This document shows positions 12,000 to 25,500 of a stretch of 64,000 nucleotides of DNA, piece by piece (the stretch's first letter is position 1; each line of letters begins with the position of its first letter). The stretch is from Acanthaster planci (lineage: Eukaryota > Echinodermata > Asteroidea > Valvatida > Acanthasteridae). The DNA lies in the NCBI RefSeq assembly GCF_001949145.1, contig NW_019091361.1, forward strand, positions 1,590,866 to 1,654,865, in the 5' to 3' direction. The notes under the pieces were generated by a model. The model ran no database searches and was not told where the DNA came from. It saw nothing but the letters and a program-made list of their open reading frames with translations. The translations under genes and the position numbers were made by a program.

Positions 12000-12130
12000 T
12001 CCTCTGTGACTATGATGCTCATTGATCTCAATTGGAATTCTATTGAGTCCAGACGGCAGACACCACGATTAACTACCCCTTTAATAAGATCCTAATTGGG
12101 AACATTGATATTAATGCTAATTTGCATCTC
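12000..12130. promoter_or_regulatory. Candidate homeodomain/POU-site cluster
   Basis: An AT-rich patch with a perfect octamer ATTTGCAT at 12120-12127 plus TTAAT, TAATTG and ATTAA cores close together (12070-12115). Such clusters are typical of POU/homeodomain binding but also arise by chance in AT-rich DNA. Confidence 0.2.
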
Positions 12131-12689
12131 AAACAGAAAAATTATCAGATTCATGAGATCCCGCGATTATTAAGCAGTTAGAAGTCTGCCGTCATACATC
12201 TATCCCCTTTATTAAATTTTTTTGCCATTTTGCTTTGGAATGCCACAGCAAACCATCAGCGTGTCTCTCGATACAGCTTTTTAAAGCTCCATTCAAGACA
12301 AACAGAAAGTCCAAAACCCCCATTAAACTCCAATCTACTCTCATCAACACCCAGTTGAGTTCCAGACCGTTTGGGAGCTTGAACTACAAGGTACAAGCCA
12401 AAGTTGACGTGGAGCCTGTGTATCCTTATATCCTTATCAAACTTTTGTTCTCTTTTAGCAGACAATCATCACTAATCACTTTCACTCCAGTCCCATATAA
12501 ACCCATCTTGACAAAAGCATAGAGGTACGTGTATACTGATGACGGGCATTCATGACTGGCAAATCCAAAACCAAAGTTGGTACTTTGCTACCATGGATAT
12601 GATACACATACACAGTCCAATCACAATACACTAATTTGGGTATGAACGAGAGAGGACGTCTTTCGTAAGGCCATTATTTGCCAGTGTTT

Positions 12690-12860
12690 ACTCGACTGTG
12701 GCCGCGGCGAGTCAGCTTAGCAGTGAGCGGCGCAGGCAGGCAGGCAGCGCGTGACACCTTCACGGACATTTTGGCTTTTGGTCAACGGCTGTTCCTCCAC
12801 GCGGAGGCTGAACTCCACCTGCCTTGTCCGTTCATCTCCTGCATCGGATGACACAGGGAT
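12690..12860. other. GC-rich island in AT-rich intergenic DNA
   Basis: An abrupt GC-rich stretch including a (GCAG)-type run near 12733-12750 (gcaggcaggcaggcagc) and CCGCGGCGAG. No open frame with splice sites could be established. It could be a regulatory element or part of an unannotated first exon. Confidence 0.25.
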
Positions 12861-15800
12861 ATTAATTGTGAGAAAAATGTGCCGCTAATGCAACACCTAG
12901 TGATTTGTGAGTCCATTTCTTTTCATATTTGAGTTTTCTGACAGATTGTTTTAAGTTCCATTTTAAGAGCAGAGTTTGTTGGGGTCCTGTACGTCAGAAA
13001 GTTCAAGGGATGATGAATTTAATGCAGCGTCTCCAAGCCTGAAACGTTTGGAATTTTGCAAAACCAAACTTAAGCCATTGTAAATTATATTTTACAATGC
13101 ATACACCTAATAGCCATTGCAATAATTTAAAAAAGCCATTCTTGGAAGGAAATTCCGATTTGAAACTGATGATTCAAAGATAAATCTGAGCGTCGACGCG
13201 AACAGAGTTTAGGCCTCTGCAGGAAGCTTGAAGGTAACACAATTGAATTAAATTTGGCAAGGGAACAATTTCTCCGCTTATCTGTAAGCTAAACGTCGGG
13301 ATAGCTAAGAAACTAAGAAAGCTAAGAACAGATGTTTTGTACCAAAGAGAAAATTCATTTACAATAAAAGACATTTAATTTGTAACCATAGATGTTGATT
13401 CCAAATTCACTAATTCCAAATGAATTATTAGAGAAAACAATTATGTAATGTGAATATTTTGTTAAATGCCAGAATAAGGCCATATTCAGATTTTCCTTTT
13501 TATGAATCCTGATAAATCGTCTTTAAAAACTGTTCTGAGTGCATCCCAGACGACCGCCTTTTAATTATATGTTCATGGAGCTTCGTCTGTCCACGTAGGA
13601 AATTGTATTGCATAACTTACAATTGAGTTTCACATTATTCCAAGACAGCCGCTTTCGGGGGGGGGGTGATTAAATACTCTGATCAAATGAAACCAGATGT
13701 GTCATCTGTTAATTGGAAACTTAGTTGATAACAACGAGAGAAGGAAAGAGGAATGAGCATTATTGCAGAACTTGACTTCAGTGATTAAAATAGTCAAGAA
13801 ATAGTTTAGGAGGAGACTTTGGTTTAGGTATTGGCTCTCACAAAAGGCGTTGAAACCGAACGGGCGTTTGTGAAGCTATAGCTTCTTGTAGTGAGCTAGC
13901 GTTGAGTAGTTTTTGATCCTGCTGTTCCATTTTGTTTCTTTAATTAGACCTACGATTTTTTGACCAGCCTTTGCTAATATACGATGGTTATAAATATAAC
14001 ATATAACATAATAAATAAATATAACAATATAAAAGGACAAATCTCTTGATTTTAATTCAATCAATGAACTGAAATTAAGTATTTTTGATTGTCCAACCTG
14101 ATAAAGATGACTTCGTGTTTTCCTCGTCTGTCAAAAACCACGAGACATTCCTTCTCGAATTCTTGGGGTGAATATTTCAGTCTTTTGATTCATAGGCGTC
14201 TTTACGTTTGACCGTTCTCTTGAAGAGAAGCACTTTGCCCCAGGATTTCAGCAATGTCTTTAAGGTTACATAAGCTGATTCGTACCGGTAAGCGGTGTAC
14301 AAATGATTCACCGATTGCCTGAAGAAGAAATATATAATTGTTTCGTTACTGAATGATTCTTTTGATTTGTCTAGTCTTAAAATACTTTAGCGATTGTACA
14401 CTATCCAATGAAGTCTACATGTTTATTTCGTAACTTTTAAACCCGAAACGGAAACAATTTCCCACCATTTTAAAACAAATAGAAATATATATTAAGTCTC
14501 TCTAGACGTAGACCTACTACAGAAATGAATTTTTAAAGATGAATAGTAGGCATGAGTAAAGTGATGAAGGGGTGTTGTAGTTTGTAATTAATTGAGACAA
14601 TTATAATTGAGATTATTTCTTGTCTCTCAAGTATTTTGGCTCCTCTTTTTGTAGTGTATGTATTTATCAGGAAGAAACCAGGTAAAATGTTCTCAAAAAT
14701 GTACTGCCTTTCAAAACGATCTATGGTATTGATAAAGATGCAAGCAGTTTCGCTTTTGATTAGGACTGTCCGTGAAGTTAAAATATGACAGACAATGTGT
14801 AAGTAAGTTCTTGAAGTGAAAGAACATTCAGTGTTATTCATAGAGTTTAATTAAATTTTTTTCCAGAGATTTTTTTCTCTTAAGCAATATCTTGAATTCC
14901 AAAAAAAATCTTTGAGATATATTTAGACATGCGCGATCAGGAAAAGCTCTTGCCATGTGCATTAAATAAGTTAAAAACGTTACATCTGGTAACTGGAATA
15001 ATAAATTTGTTCGAATAATCGATCTGCTATGTCAAGTACAGAACACAAATTACATTTCTGTTTTCTTTCTTTACTAGTCCGTAACCATAAGTTAGTATTT
15101 CACAACAAATTACGAATCTTTTATCTCTGGATAGCAAACATAACCTGTTGTTAAATAATTTACTTGCCAGGTTAAAATCTTTTAAACATAGCACACTGAA
15201 TCCTTCCGACATGTTCTTGTGAATCCATGAGGAGATAGCTTCAGATTTGCCTTTCTGGTGACGGTAAAAAAAAACATATGGCGCAAGACTGTAAAATGAT
15301 GAATCCTGTGATGCCTACACGTATCCATAAAATCAAAGCTGCCCAGTTTGGGCCGTTATATATGAGTTGACACTATGATAACACTGTCAATCCCAAGTAT
15401 TGGTTTTTATTGTACCTTCCCGTGCCCAGGTACCAATAGATGAACAATGTAAGCACAAGTATAAGCACAAGGCAGCTTGGAAAAGTATCGATTTCTGGAA
15501 GGTGGTAGCTTTTCTTGTCTATCGATCATTTTAGGCTCAGATTTCGCGCACTGAAAACGTGCGCAAGGTCAGGTCCTCCGACGTTAGACAGGATCGATCT
15601 ATTTAGAGCAATCCGGGGCAGTCATGCTTGGCTGGGGCTGTATCGCGTCAATATCTAGACGTTATAGAGGAAACCTCATACAACCGATAACCCAGGTCTC
15701 TAATCATACATCGTTTTCGTCGATATTGCCCTACTAAACCTCACTTTCGATCTGTACACTGCGTTACGCAAGGTAAAAGGCACATCGTGCAGAAAGTAAA

Positions 15801-16744
15801 ATTTACACATAGTGAAAGCTTTTGTGCCAACTTTCGCAATAAATTCTTTCACTTGGAAAAACTGCACAAAATTGAAAAGGAAGTCTCTGTGTGGTGATGA
15901 AAGTACTTGGAATAAATACTTTATGAAAACTAAACTGAACTTTTGTTTTACTGTTGCCCTTCTTATAGGCAAACTATAGATTTCACGAAAAGCACACACA
16001 TTTTTGTAATATGTTTCTTTTCTTCTCACTGTAATACGGTAGTGTTTTGAGTTTTGCCAAAACTAGTTAACGAAATGTAATTTTCCAGTCGATGAAATAA
16101 AACAAAGAATGTTGAGAAGGATATAATTTGATTATCGGTAACATCGGAACAAGAAGTGTAACTTTTATTATCGTGAATAACCAAAATACTCCAAATACTG
16201 AAAATCTTCACAATCACCTTTTGGTTATTCTCTTGCCAACATGATCCAAACATATTGGTACGTTGAAAAAAAAACACGCACTTGCATTCGCAGAAAGTAC
16301 TCGCAGTAAGTTTAGTCAATACGATGTCAAGAGGCTTAAGTCCGGACATAAATTCAAAACTCAAAATCGTACTGCGTAAGGAAAAATACAGAAGAGGTGA
16401 ATTTTTTCTTTCTAAATATTATTGTAGTTGGTACAACTAAACACGTTATAATGATGATTAAGTTTCCGTTATTTTTTTAAGTGAGCCGAGAGAAGCAAAG
16501 GAGACTCAGTTAGATCACGGGAAATGGTTAGGTGTTCTTGGCAGCTAGTTTTTTTACTGTGCTGGATCCTGAGATCGTCGTGCAGAAATACTTCCGCCTA
16601 ATGCACTGGGAATGAAATATTTGGCCCTTTAGCAAGTACATAATTATGGCGGATAAACTATTTTCGTTTTCCTATAGAAAAGTGAATTTTATATGGTTGT
16701 TGTGCCCTTCCCCAGCTGATATTTACCACTGAATGCTCGCAAGC

Positions 16745-16818
16745 ACACTCGGGTGGGACGCGAACCCATGACCAACAGCCCACTAGAGAAGATGCCTTAC
16801 CACTCGACCACCGGGCTT
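16745..16818 (-). ncRNA. tRNA-derived remnant (pseudo-tRNA or SINE head)
   Basis: On the minus strand, an A-box-like TGGTCGAGTGGTAAGG (16810-16795) is followed about 30 bp later by a B-box-like GGTTCGCGTCCC (16766-16755), with a TGGG/CCCA T-stem. The acceptor arms AGCCCGG and CCGAGTG pair poorly and the anticodon arm is not convincing, so it is not a functional tRNA. It is best read as a tRNA-derived SINE head or a tRNA pseudogene. Confidence 0.45.
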
Positions 16819-17889
16819 ACTGTGGTCGGTTGGCCGGTTCGAGTCAGATTAATGTCCTGTACTGCGGGTAAATGGGTCCACCCTTTCTAAGCAGCGTACT
16901 TTAGGGATGAAAACACTTCCACAACAGCAGAGCTGGAGCCTTATTTTTCTTTTTTATTCTGGTGCCAGGTAGTGGCCGCAGTCGTTGCACAAAGATGAAC
17001 GATTCCTCAGTGTCTCTTTCACACCAACTCCATAGTAACGTTGTTGGTTACAGTAAACACTCCGTATCGACTAATCTATACCGTGCGGTGACTTTGCGCA
17101 CAACTACCCCACACAGGTTCATGAAGAATTCAACCTTTTAAAAAGCACGAATTCTAACGCACTCGACCATATATTTATCAGACTCATACCAGAAAGCACA
17201 GTGAAATTTATGCCTCAGGAACCCTGAACTTCCATTATGCACTGACTTCAAAGCGTGACGGCCACACACGGACTGGTCTAGGGAGTGCCATTTAAGCAAA
17301 ACTGGTCTCCCGTTTGTCCTGCAACAAAGGAGTTTTCCTTTTCCCCATTTTGGAGAGAACGGTGGCTTAGTATTCCACGAGATAAGATCGATAAAAGTGT
17401 ACAGAGTTTTATTTCAATCCACGGTTCCCACCAACTGCCATTTTTCAGGAAAACATACCAAAAGCATCCGTAAAGCGAGGATGAAATAGGCTTAAAGGTG
17501 ATTATATTGTTACATTAAACCTGAATCTTATTTGTTTTATTTTTGTATACGTAAAAGAGATCTTTTCTAAAGATGGACATGACCAATTGTGTTTGATTAA
17601 TAATACGTCATAACTGTCAGTACATTTACTGTGCATTTTTACTCTCTACACTGAGATGTCCTTTCTAGACTGAATGACTACAAAATCTTTTACAAAGAAA
17701 CTGTTCAAAAACGTTGTGGTTAGTTGTAACAGGACACACACGAACGTGTCCGTAGGCAGTTAAGTCTGTTGTCACCTTAGCTAGAATTATCTTAACGGGA
17801 ATATTGGCACTTTACTTCTAAATCTTTGGGTCACACACATGTTCCTAGAAGCCCATCACTGATGTTGAAGCACTCCCCATTACACCGTA

Positions 17890-18015
17890 GCAGAAGACTT
17901 GACGCAGACCGTCTTCGTGGCCGACGACCAGACCGTTGCTATGGGTACCACGCATTATGCACGGGGCCTGCTGGTCGTTGCTAAAGACGCCGTAGGTCAA
18001 GGCAGGTGTTGCTTA
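17890..18015. other. GC-rich patch with repeated GTTGCTA
   Basis: A GC-rich patch about 1.6 kb upstream of the giant gene's promoter with two GTTGCTA half-sites (near 17935 and 17978) similar to RFX half-sites, in CCGTTGCTATGGGTACC and GTCGTTGCTAAAGACG. No splice-supported exon is visible. A regulatory role is speculative. Confidence 0.2.
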
Positions 18016-19113
18016 ATTAATGAAAATTGTTTTCACAATGATCAAGACATTTGTTGCCCATCGGCAAATGGTTTTACTCCATGTACATGTCTCTCAACAT
18101 TCCCTTTTTGAAAGATTTACGTCTAAACTCCAGAGAGCATGCGTGACTCGGTTAGTCTTGGCATCTCAATGGATTTTCTCCACGTTTCAATAATCTCCTT
18201 ATTATGATTATACAAGCGAGCCTCTTAAGTCGTTTGCTTTATCTTGCGTTTTGACAGCTCTTAACATAGTGCTGGGTGGTTCTTTAATTTGTACATGTAC
18301 TTTTCTTTAATTGCCAGCAAATTGCAGTTTCTCATATTCAATGGTCAAAATGGGTATAGTCATATAATCTATTTTTTTTTAGAATCTAGTCAAACACCTT
18401 GGTCAGGTCATCCTGCTTCGGTTACAATTAATTTCTTACTGGTGCTACAAACTTAGAATTTTCTCTCATTATTTTGTCCACATCTCTGCACACAACAGCA
18501 CTTTCGGTCCCACATACACATGCAAGCGTAAATGTACACCTTTCTGTCACGAATGTCTTTCATACAGTGCGTGTACTTCGGGGATAGAGGACACTGGTTG
18601 GTGATTCGGTGTAAGTTTCCTCATTAGATCTCAGTCAGCCGCTGGGGCGATTGGATAATGCCATCAAGAGTCGCAAAATCCCAGCCAAAGCTGGCTATCA
18701 TAACAAGGCAATTTTGTGTATAAACTCACTATCTGTGCACAAAAGTTGAAGCCTAGGGTGTTGAACAGCAAAATTGGTTATATGATTTCGGGAAGTACTG
18801 TTAAGGGCCTTCGTTTTTGTTGTATCACACTGTTTTTGGTTATTTCAATCAAAGTATGATAAAACCGCGGCGATAAGAAGACGAACATTGAAATGCAAAA
18901 ATGATATAATCGGTTCGTCCGCCTGTCTAATACTGCTTTCATTTGTTTCTTTGTGCTTCCACTTTCATGAAAGATGTGAAAATGTGTATATTCTTTATTT
19001 TTCCACCGATTATAAGGAGTTGTTCGAGCAAAACACAATATCTGCACGTGATATTGTATTCTTTTTATTTTTGACTCAACATCCTAGTCAAGAATTTAAA
19101 AATCTCACAATTG

Positions 19114-19146
19114 TGACGTAGGGCCATTTACGACATGTATATAAAG
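19114..19146 (+). promoter_or_regulatory. Candidate core promoter of the giant REJ/GPS gene
   Basis: A consensus TATA box TATATAAAG at 19138-19146 is preceded by a CRE-like TGACGTA at 19114-19120. The start codon is about 415 bp downstream. A strong acceptor-like tract (CTCCTATTTCTTTTCACAG, ending at 19435) and a donor-like GTGAGT near 19289 suggest that the 5' UTR may contain a small intron. Confidence 0.4.
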
Positions 19147-19558
19147 GGGGACAGACAACCACCCCATTTGACGGTTTGATAATGATGTTATTCAAAGAAA
19201 ATAGCCTCTGCGCCAACCAGTGGTCATGTTTACTCAGCAACTCGCCGAAGAGGGTTAGGGCAAACGTACAAACCATGCATTTTATCTTGTGAGTATGTTG
19301 CCGTATCGACATCGCCCTCTGCCTTGACGGGGGCATTGTATAATGTAACAATTAAAAGGAGAGAGGGATTGAATGTCCTACGTGGCCAGATACGAGTCTA
19401 ATATTTCGGTTTGTTTCTCCTATTTCTTTTCACAGATTTTTACCGCTAAAAGCGTCGGCATTTTCAAGCATTACGTCAAGGGGTTATCGAAAACGGCCCC
19501 TTGAACCCAGCTCGGGGCAGAGGTGGAAGCTAGTACTGCGGTAAGAAAATTCAGTCAA

Positions 19559-22500
19559 ATGGCCTCCATGTTTGCTTATGTTTCGTACATTGCACTGGTT
19601 GTGTTAGCTTCCGGTGTTTGGTCACAGGAAGAAACCGGCTCTCCTGCAGAGGAGGGTGTCACTTCGTCACCAGGCGACGCCAGTCCAGACTCATACTGGG
19701 AGGTCCAATGGAATGACACTGCCAGTCTCATTGGAAGCGACAGTGGGATCTTCTCTGTAGCCGGTCAAATCATTCCGGGCGTTGAAGTATCATCGCTCAT
19801 CGACGTTGCAGCTCGGTCTTGGAATTCTGGCACGGTAAAGCAGGCAGTCGGCGAAATCTGCGTGGCAGTTGGGCCTCTCGCATCTCAACTCTTGGGCAGC
19901 ACAGTCCAGGATGTATGTGAACCGGTTCTGGAGTCTCTACGCACTGGAGAACCAGTGCAAGGTGTATCTGATGTCTGCCAGGAAATCTGGACAGGGCTAG
20001 AAGAGAATGAATCCGATGACGACACGAGCCACGATCTGCCAATGTTACCGCATGACGATCAGTTAAACCAACCAGACGATGAAGCCAACCCTTTTGCTGA
20101 CGACAATTCCTCAGAGGACTCCAGAGGTTTCTGGAACGTACCAGGAATCGGTTACTTCTACCCAATTCAATTTCTAAAAGAAGTTCTCGGCTTCTCAGAA
20201 AACAATGCTGCCACCTGCATAAGACTTGGTAGCATAATTTATAACCGATCTCTCTCTGGCCGTGACCTGGTGCGAAACGTCACTTTCACAGGTCTCAAGC
20301 GGCTGATCCCACTTTCTCTTCTGTCCTGTGACGAGGCTGATGACGGGGAGGTTCATTTGGGTAAGCTACTTCTCCGGTTGTTTACCACCTTGTCTGGACG
20401 TGGCGACACCCAACAGTTCTGCCACGAAGCTGGGGAATTCATGTCCTCAGACAGGCTAGAAAACCAACTTGTCAATGAAACTACCTCCGCATTACTGAGA
20501 GCTCTCACTGATGACAGGAACATGTGTGTTGACGTCATAGGTCGGCTGGAGGAGTCTGGCTTATGGATGGGTTACCACTCAGCAATGGGCTATCCGTCGG
20601 TAGAGGAAATGTGTAACAACATTCAGCAAGTTTTACGAAGCCAAGATCAAGACCTCCAGGTTTCAGCGGATGCATCGAGTATGGCATTAGCTGGAGTCAG
20701 GATTCTTGAAATAGTACGGGCCGTAGGCAGCTTTTTAAACAGTGGTACGGTTCGTAATGGTTTTGTTGGGCTTTGCCAGTCGTTTAATGGGATGTCGAGC
20801 ACCGCTGATCGGATGATGTGTGCAGCATTAGAAATGGACACTCCAATCGAGCTCATCCAGCAATGCCTTGCTCTGTGCGGACAAAACCCAGAGGACGAAT
20901 CATTTTATCCCGATTCAGAAGATTCTAGGGAACCAACGGAGGGTTCTGGTGACCGCCGTGATCCGCAAGAAGGTTCGGAAGATTTTCGTGATACCGTGGA
21001 GCCTAGCGGTCCTCGAGATCCTGCAGAAGATTCTGGCGATCCTCGTGATCCAGAAGGCCCTTCGGGTGATTCCTATGAACCACAGAATGGTAGTGGTCTT
21101 CGTGATCCGACTGAAGGCTCTGGTGACTTTCGCCATCCAGCAGGGGGCGCCAGCGATCCGTCCGACCAAGGGGATGGCCCTAGAAATCCTCACAGTCCAA
21201 TGGATAATTCTGGTGACAATAACGATCGAGGCTCGGGTGATCGAGTGGAAACAGAAGGTCCCGATGATGATGTCTTTTCAGTTCCAGATGGTGATCCTTG
21301 GTGGTTCTCTGACAAACTCTTTGCCCATTTGAATGGGTTTTCCGAATTAGAACTTCTAAAGTCCTGGTTTTCTGAGTGGTTCGACAGCACAATCGGCTTT
21401 GATGACACAGGTCGGGATTCCTTGCCCGTTCCGAATGTGAAGCAGCTACTGGAGGCAATTTTTGATCTCCACGATTCAGATTCCCAAGCTATCTGCGAAA
21501 GGTTTGGTTGGAAAATACATGAAAATACTATGACTGTTCGGGACGTCACAATCAAGATCGTTGATAAAATTCTGGAATTTTTAGCGCAATCAGCCCCAGA
21601 GTTATGTGAAGGAGATTGGAATGATGGATGGGTCACTGATCGACCATGGTGGTTTCCGTCTGAGGGAGCAAGTGACGATCCCAACCATTCGCCAACACCC
21701 ACTGAACGCGAAGGCCCCTATCCAAGTTGGACCCCTACGCCAAGAGAGGGGAGCAGAGCGAGTGACTTCCCAGACCTATCCCCTAGTCCCGGGGATGGAG
21801 TAACTGACAAACCAATGTGGTCCCGAAGTCCCTATGACGGAAATGGCGACTCTCTAACATGGCCTCCTGGTCCAACTGATGGCGTAACTGACCGCCCAAT
21901 GTGGCCCCCTGGTGATCCAAACTGGTGGTTTTCCGAAGATTCGGGATCAACATGGGAGAGGGGACATTTGGGGCCATTGTCAGGTAGACTTGTTGCAAAA
22001 ATGTTTGCATTCTTGGGCGGTTTCCCTTCAAAGGAGGAGATGTGTCGAGAAATAAAAACGGAGTATTATGTTGACTCCATAAGACATCGCATTACTTCTA
22101 TGAGAGACAGGCTTCTGTCAATAACGTGGGATGAAAATTTCTGCGGTGCCTTTTTTGAAGTTGTCAACACAGAGATGGATCTTTTCGACCGCATGGATAG
22201 AACCTTTCCCGATGCAGCTAGTATGTGTGGCAAAATAAAATATGCCTTCAGTCGTCACAACTCTGAATCATTGTCAGATTTATTTACTGGTGATTTCGAC
22301 GAGCCACAACTTGACCTGGTCGGATTTATTTTAATAGCAGGAAAATTGTTCAATGCTACGATCAGAGAAGCCGCCCTTTTCCCATGCACTGTATTTGGTG
22401 GTACTCGTTTCGACAGCCTAGAGCTTGAATGGGAGTGTAGTCTCCTATCTGACCCAGACCCAGCTCCACTGATTGAAGAGTGCAAAAATTTCTTCGATGA

Positions 22501-25500
22501 CGGCCGATGGTTACACACCATTTACAACATCGACAGTTGGTGGCCAATTTTTTTCCCGGCATATGGAAATGACATTAATGGTCGATTGGGTCCTAAAATC
22601 ACTGACTTGTTTGATGGCATGCTAATGTTCAGGGATGATGTTACCACTTTGTTCTACAACTTGTTTGCTTCTCATCCACGAGCCTCACCAGAGCAAGTTT
22701 GCGAGAACGCCGACAGATTCGTTGCAAATGACAACTTCACTATGCGTGCCGTGTTTGATAAAGCCCTTGCTGCTACTCTGCGTTTCTTTGTTCATGCTTC
22801 GCCCCAGCTATGTTATGGAAATAAACCAACACCATCCGTTGTACCAACACAAACACAACCTTACCCATCGAGTGAGATGCCACCTTCAGCAAGGACCATC
22901 ACAGCCGGTTTCAACATGAACACTGACGATGAAGCATCATCTAGTTTCTTTAAAGCGCTATTCACCTTCTTAGGACATTATGAGAACAGCGAAGAATACT
23001 GTAGCAGGTCTATAGAGGCTACCACTGACGAAGCAAACCCCGCACTGGTTGATGGTATGGTAGACATCATGAAAGAAACTGTCCACAACTTGATGCAAGA
23101 TGTTGACATCTGTGAAACATTCTTGGACATTATGGAAGAGTCTCTTGATCTTCAGGACTCCTTTGCCAATTTATCTGGTTTTGGCCGCAACCGTGACTTT
23201 TGCGAAACCACCGTGGAATCATTTGATCCTGCAAGGAAGGTTAACATTGATATCTCAGCAGTGGAAAATCTTCTTCAATTTGATGATTTCAATGAGATAG
23301 GGGACAATTGGGGCGTTGTAAAACAAGAGATTCTAAAACTGGCAGGACGCTTGTTAAATGCTGGAACATTCAAAGACGTTGTCAAGGAGGCGTGCAGTAT
23401 CTTCAACCAGACTGGCAAAGTAGGTGCATTCCTGGGAGAAGATTTCATGCCACTTTGTGATTGGGCAAGGGAGCCTCAGGGAGGCAGTGACTTCCTGGGG
23501 ATTTGCCTGTCGGTTGTAAAATATCCTTGGGATGGCCATCCTGATACAGACAATGAGCATTCTGATGACAGTTCCGAGAACGATGAATTTCTTGAATGGT
23601 TGCGGTTCATCCTACGTAACGAAGACCTTACGTATGGTGAATTTGTGGCTTGGGTTGAAGAAACCTTTGGATTTGACATATCAACGGATGAGCAAGTATG
23701 CAACAATGCCAAAGACATTATTTCTAATGAAGACATGTCCATTCCTGTCATTGTCGACAGCGGGATGGATGTAGCTCTGAGATTATTGGCACACGCATCT
23801 CCTTGGCTGTGTGACAGTGGACCAGCAGCTCCAACAGCATCTCCTCCATTCACCTCTACTCCGATGCCCTTTTGGACAGAATCCCTCCATGCAGATATGC
23901 CTGAGGAATTCGATCCCTTAAAACTACTGGGAGACGTGTTCAGCTTTTTCGGAAATTATAACAACAGTGATGAACTCTGCCGGGATTCAATCGCGGCTGT
24001 GGCTGAAGGTGCAGACCCAGCTCTTTTGGACGGTATGGTCAACACATTCAAAGAAGCTATGTACTCTATCATGAGAGATGCAAGCTATTGCACATCGTTT
24101 GTAGACTTCCTGCAAGAGTCTCTCCAGCTTCCATTTTCCGTTGGCGACATCACTGGCTTTGACAACAATCAAGGACTTTGTGAAGCAATTAGCCGAGCGT
24201 TCGACCCAACGGTTGAAGAGGAGATAGATTTGTCCGTATTCCGTATGCTCATCTATCCCGACTCTGCGGGCACAGAGACACGACCTGGCGCCACCCAGCA
24301 ACCTGATGGAGAGTCTCCCATAATTCCCCAAGAGTGGCAGAACTTCATCAGAGAAATGCTGAAGGTTGTAGGGCGACTATACAATTCCGGTACAATCACT
24401 GAGGCAATTGGCACCTCGTGTGGCCTTCTCGACGACGCCGAGATTGACATTGGCAGTTTGGTTCCAGAACTTGGTCAAGTCTGTGATTGGTCTCGAAGGG
24501 GATCCGATCTTCAAGAATTCTACGATTTCTGCATCGAGTTTGTTGATCTACCCTGGGACCCAACTCCAGATGATTACTTCCCCGATGATCCAGATGACGA
24601 ATTCCTGAATATCCTGAGATACCTCTTACAAAATGAGGACCTCACGTACGGTGAATTCGTGGCTTGGGTTGAAGAAACCTTTGGATTCGACATATCAACG
24701 GATGAGCAGGTGTGCAATAATGCCAAAGACATTATTTCTAATGAAGACATGTCTATTCCTGTCATTGTCGACAGCGTGATGGATGTAGCTCTACGATTAT
24801 TGGCACACGCATCTCCTTGGTTGTGTATCAGCGGACCAGACGATCCAACGCAGGCTCCGCCCTTCAATTCAACTCAGATCCACCAAATGGTTGAATCTGT
24901 CATGCAGAATGTCAGCATGGACATGACTGAGGAATTTGATCCTTTGNNNNNNNNNNNNNNNNNNNNNNNNNAGCCGAGATTGACATTGGCAGTTTGGTTC
25001 CAGGACTTGGTCAAGTCTGTGATTGGTCTCAAATGGGATCCGATCTCGAAGAATTCTACGATTTCTGCGTCGAATTCGTTGATCTGCCATGGGGTGAACC
25101 CGATGCTCCTGTGTGTAGTGATGGTTGGTGGGCCACTTTCCTTTTCCAAACTGAGTTCGATTTTCATTTGGACACAGATGAAGAAGCTGGACCTGGGATT
25201 GCACCACAACCTTCTTCCCCCGAGGAAGAATCGAGGACTCGTTTGTTTGACAGTGTAGTTGAAATATTGTACAGACAACTTGGTGGTGATCCGTATCTTG
25301 TTTGCGAAACGTTTGGATCCCTCCTTCTGGCAGACACAGCAGATGTGTGGGAGTTTGGAAAGTCTATGGCCAGGAATATTTTCAATTCATTTTTCTCAAG
25401 TGAAACACTGTCTGACAAATGTTTACGTTATTACCGTAACGAGTCCTCGTCTGGTATTAGCCCATCAGGATTCATGGTCTTTGACGAGTCAGAGAGACTC

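Larger units (their letters stand above)
7342..19113. other. Long gene-poor interval between divergent genes 1 and 2
   Basis: About 11.8 kb between the start of the minus-strand Frizzled/Ig gene and the promoter of the giant plus-strand gene. Open frames here are short, begin or end at random, lack splice-consistent neighbours and show no family I recognise. The composition is AT-rich with long T- and G-runs (for example 10014-10022, 10185-10217, 10646-10655, 13657-13667). The divergent arrangement means that any enhancers here could serve either gene. Sub-features that stand out are listed separately. Confidence 0.6.

Noticed and set aside
19523-19558. Upstream extension of the giant protein from an in-frame GTG
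   Set aside because: GTG is not a normal eukaryotic start, and the ATG at 19559 directly gives a good signal peptide.
20868-21332. Alternative open frames on both strands opposite the giant exon
   Set aside because: They lie within the low-complexity linker and repeats of the real frame and have no coding signal of their own.
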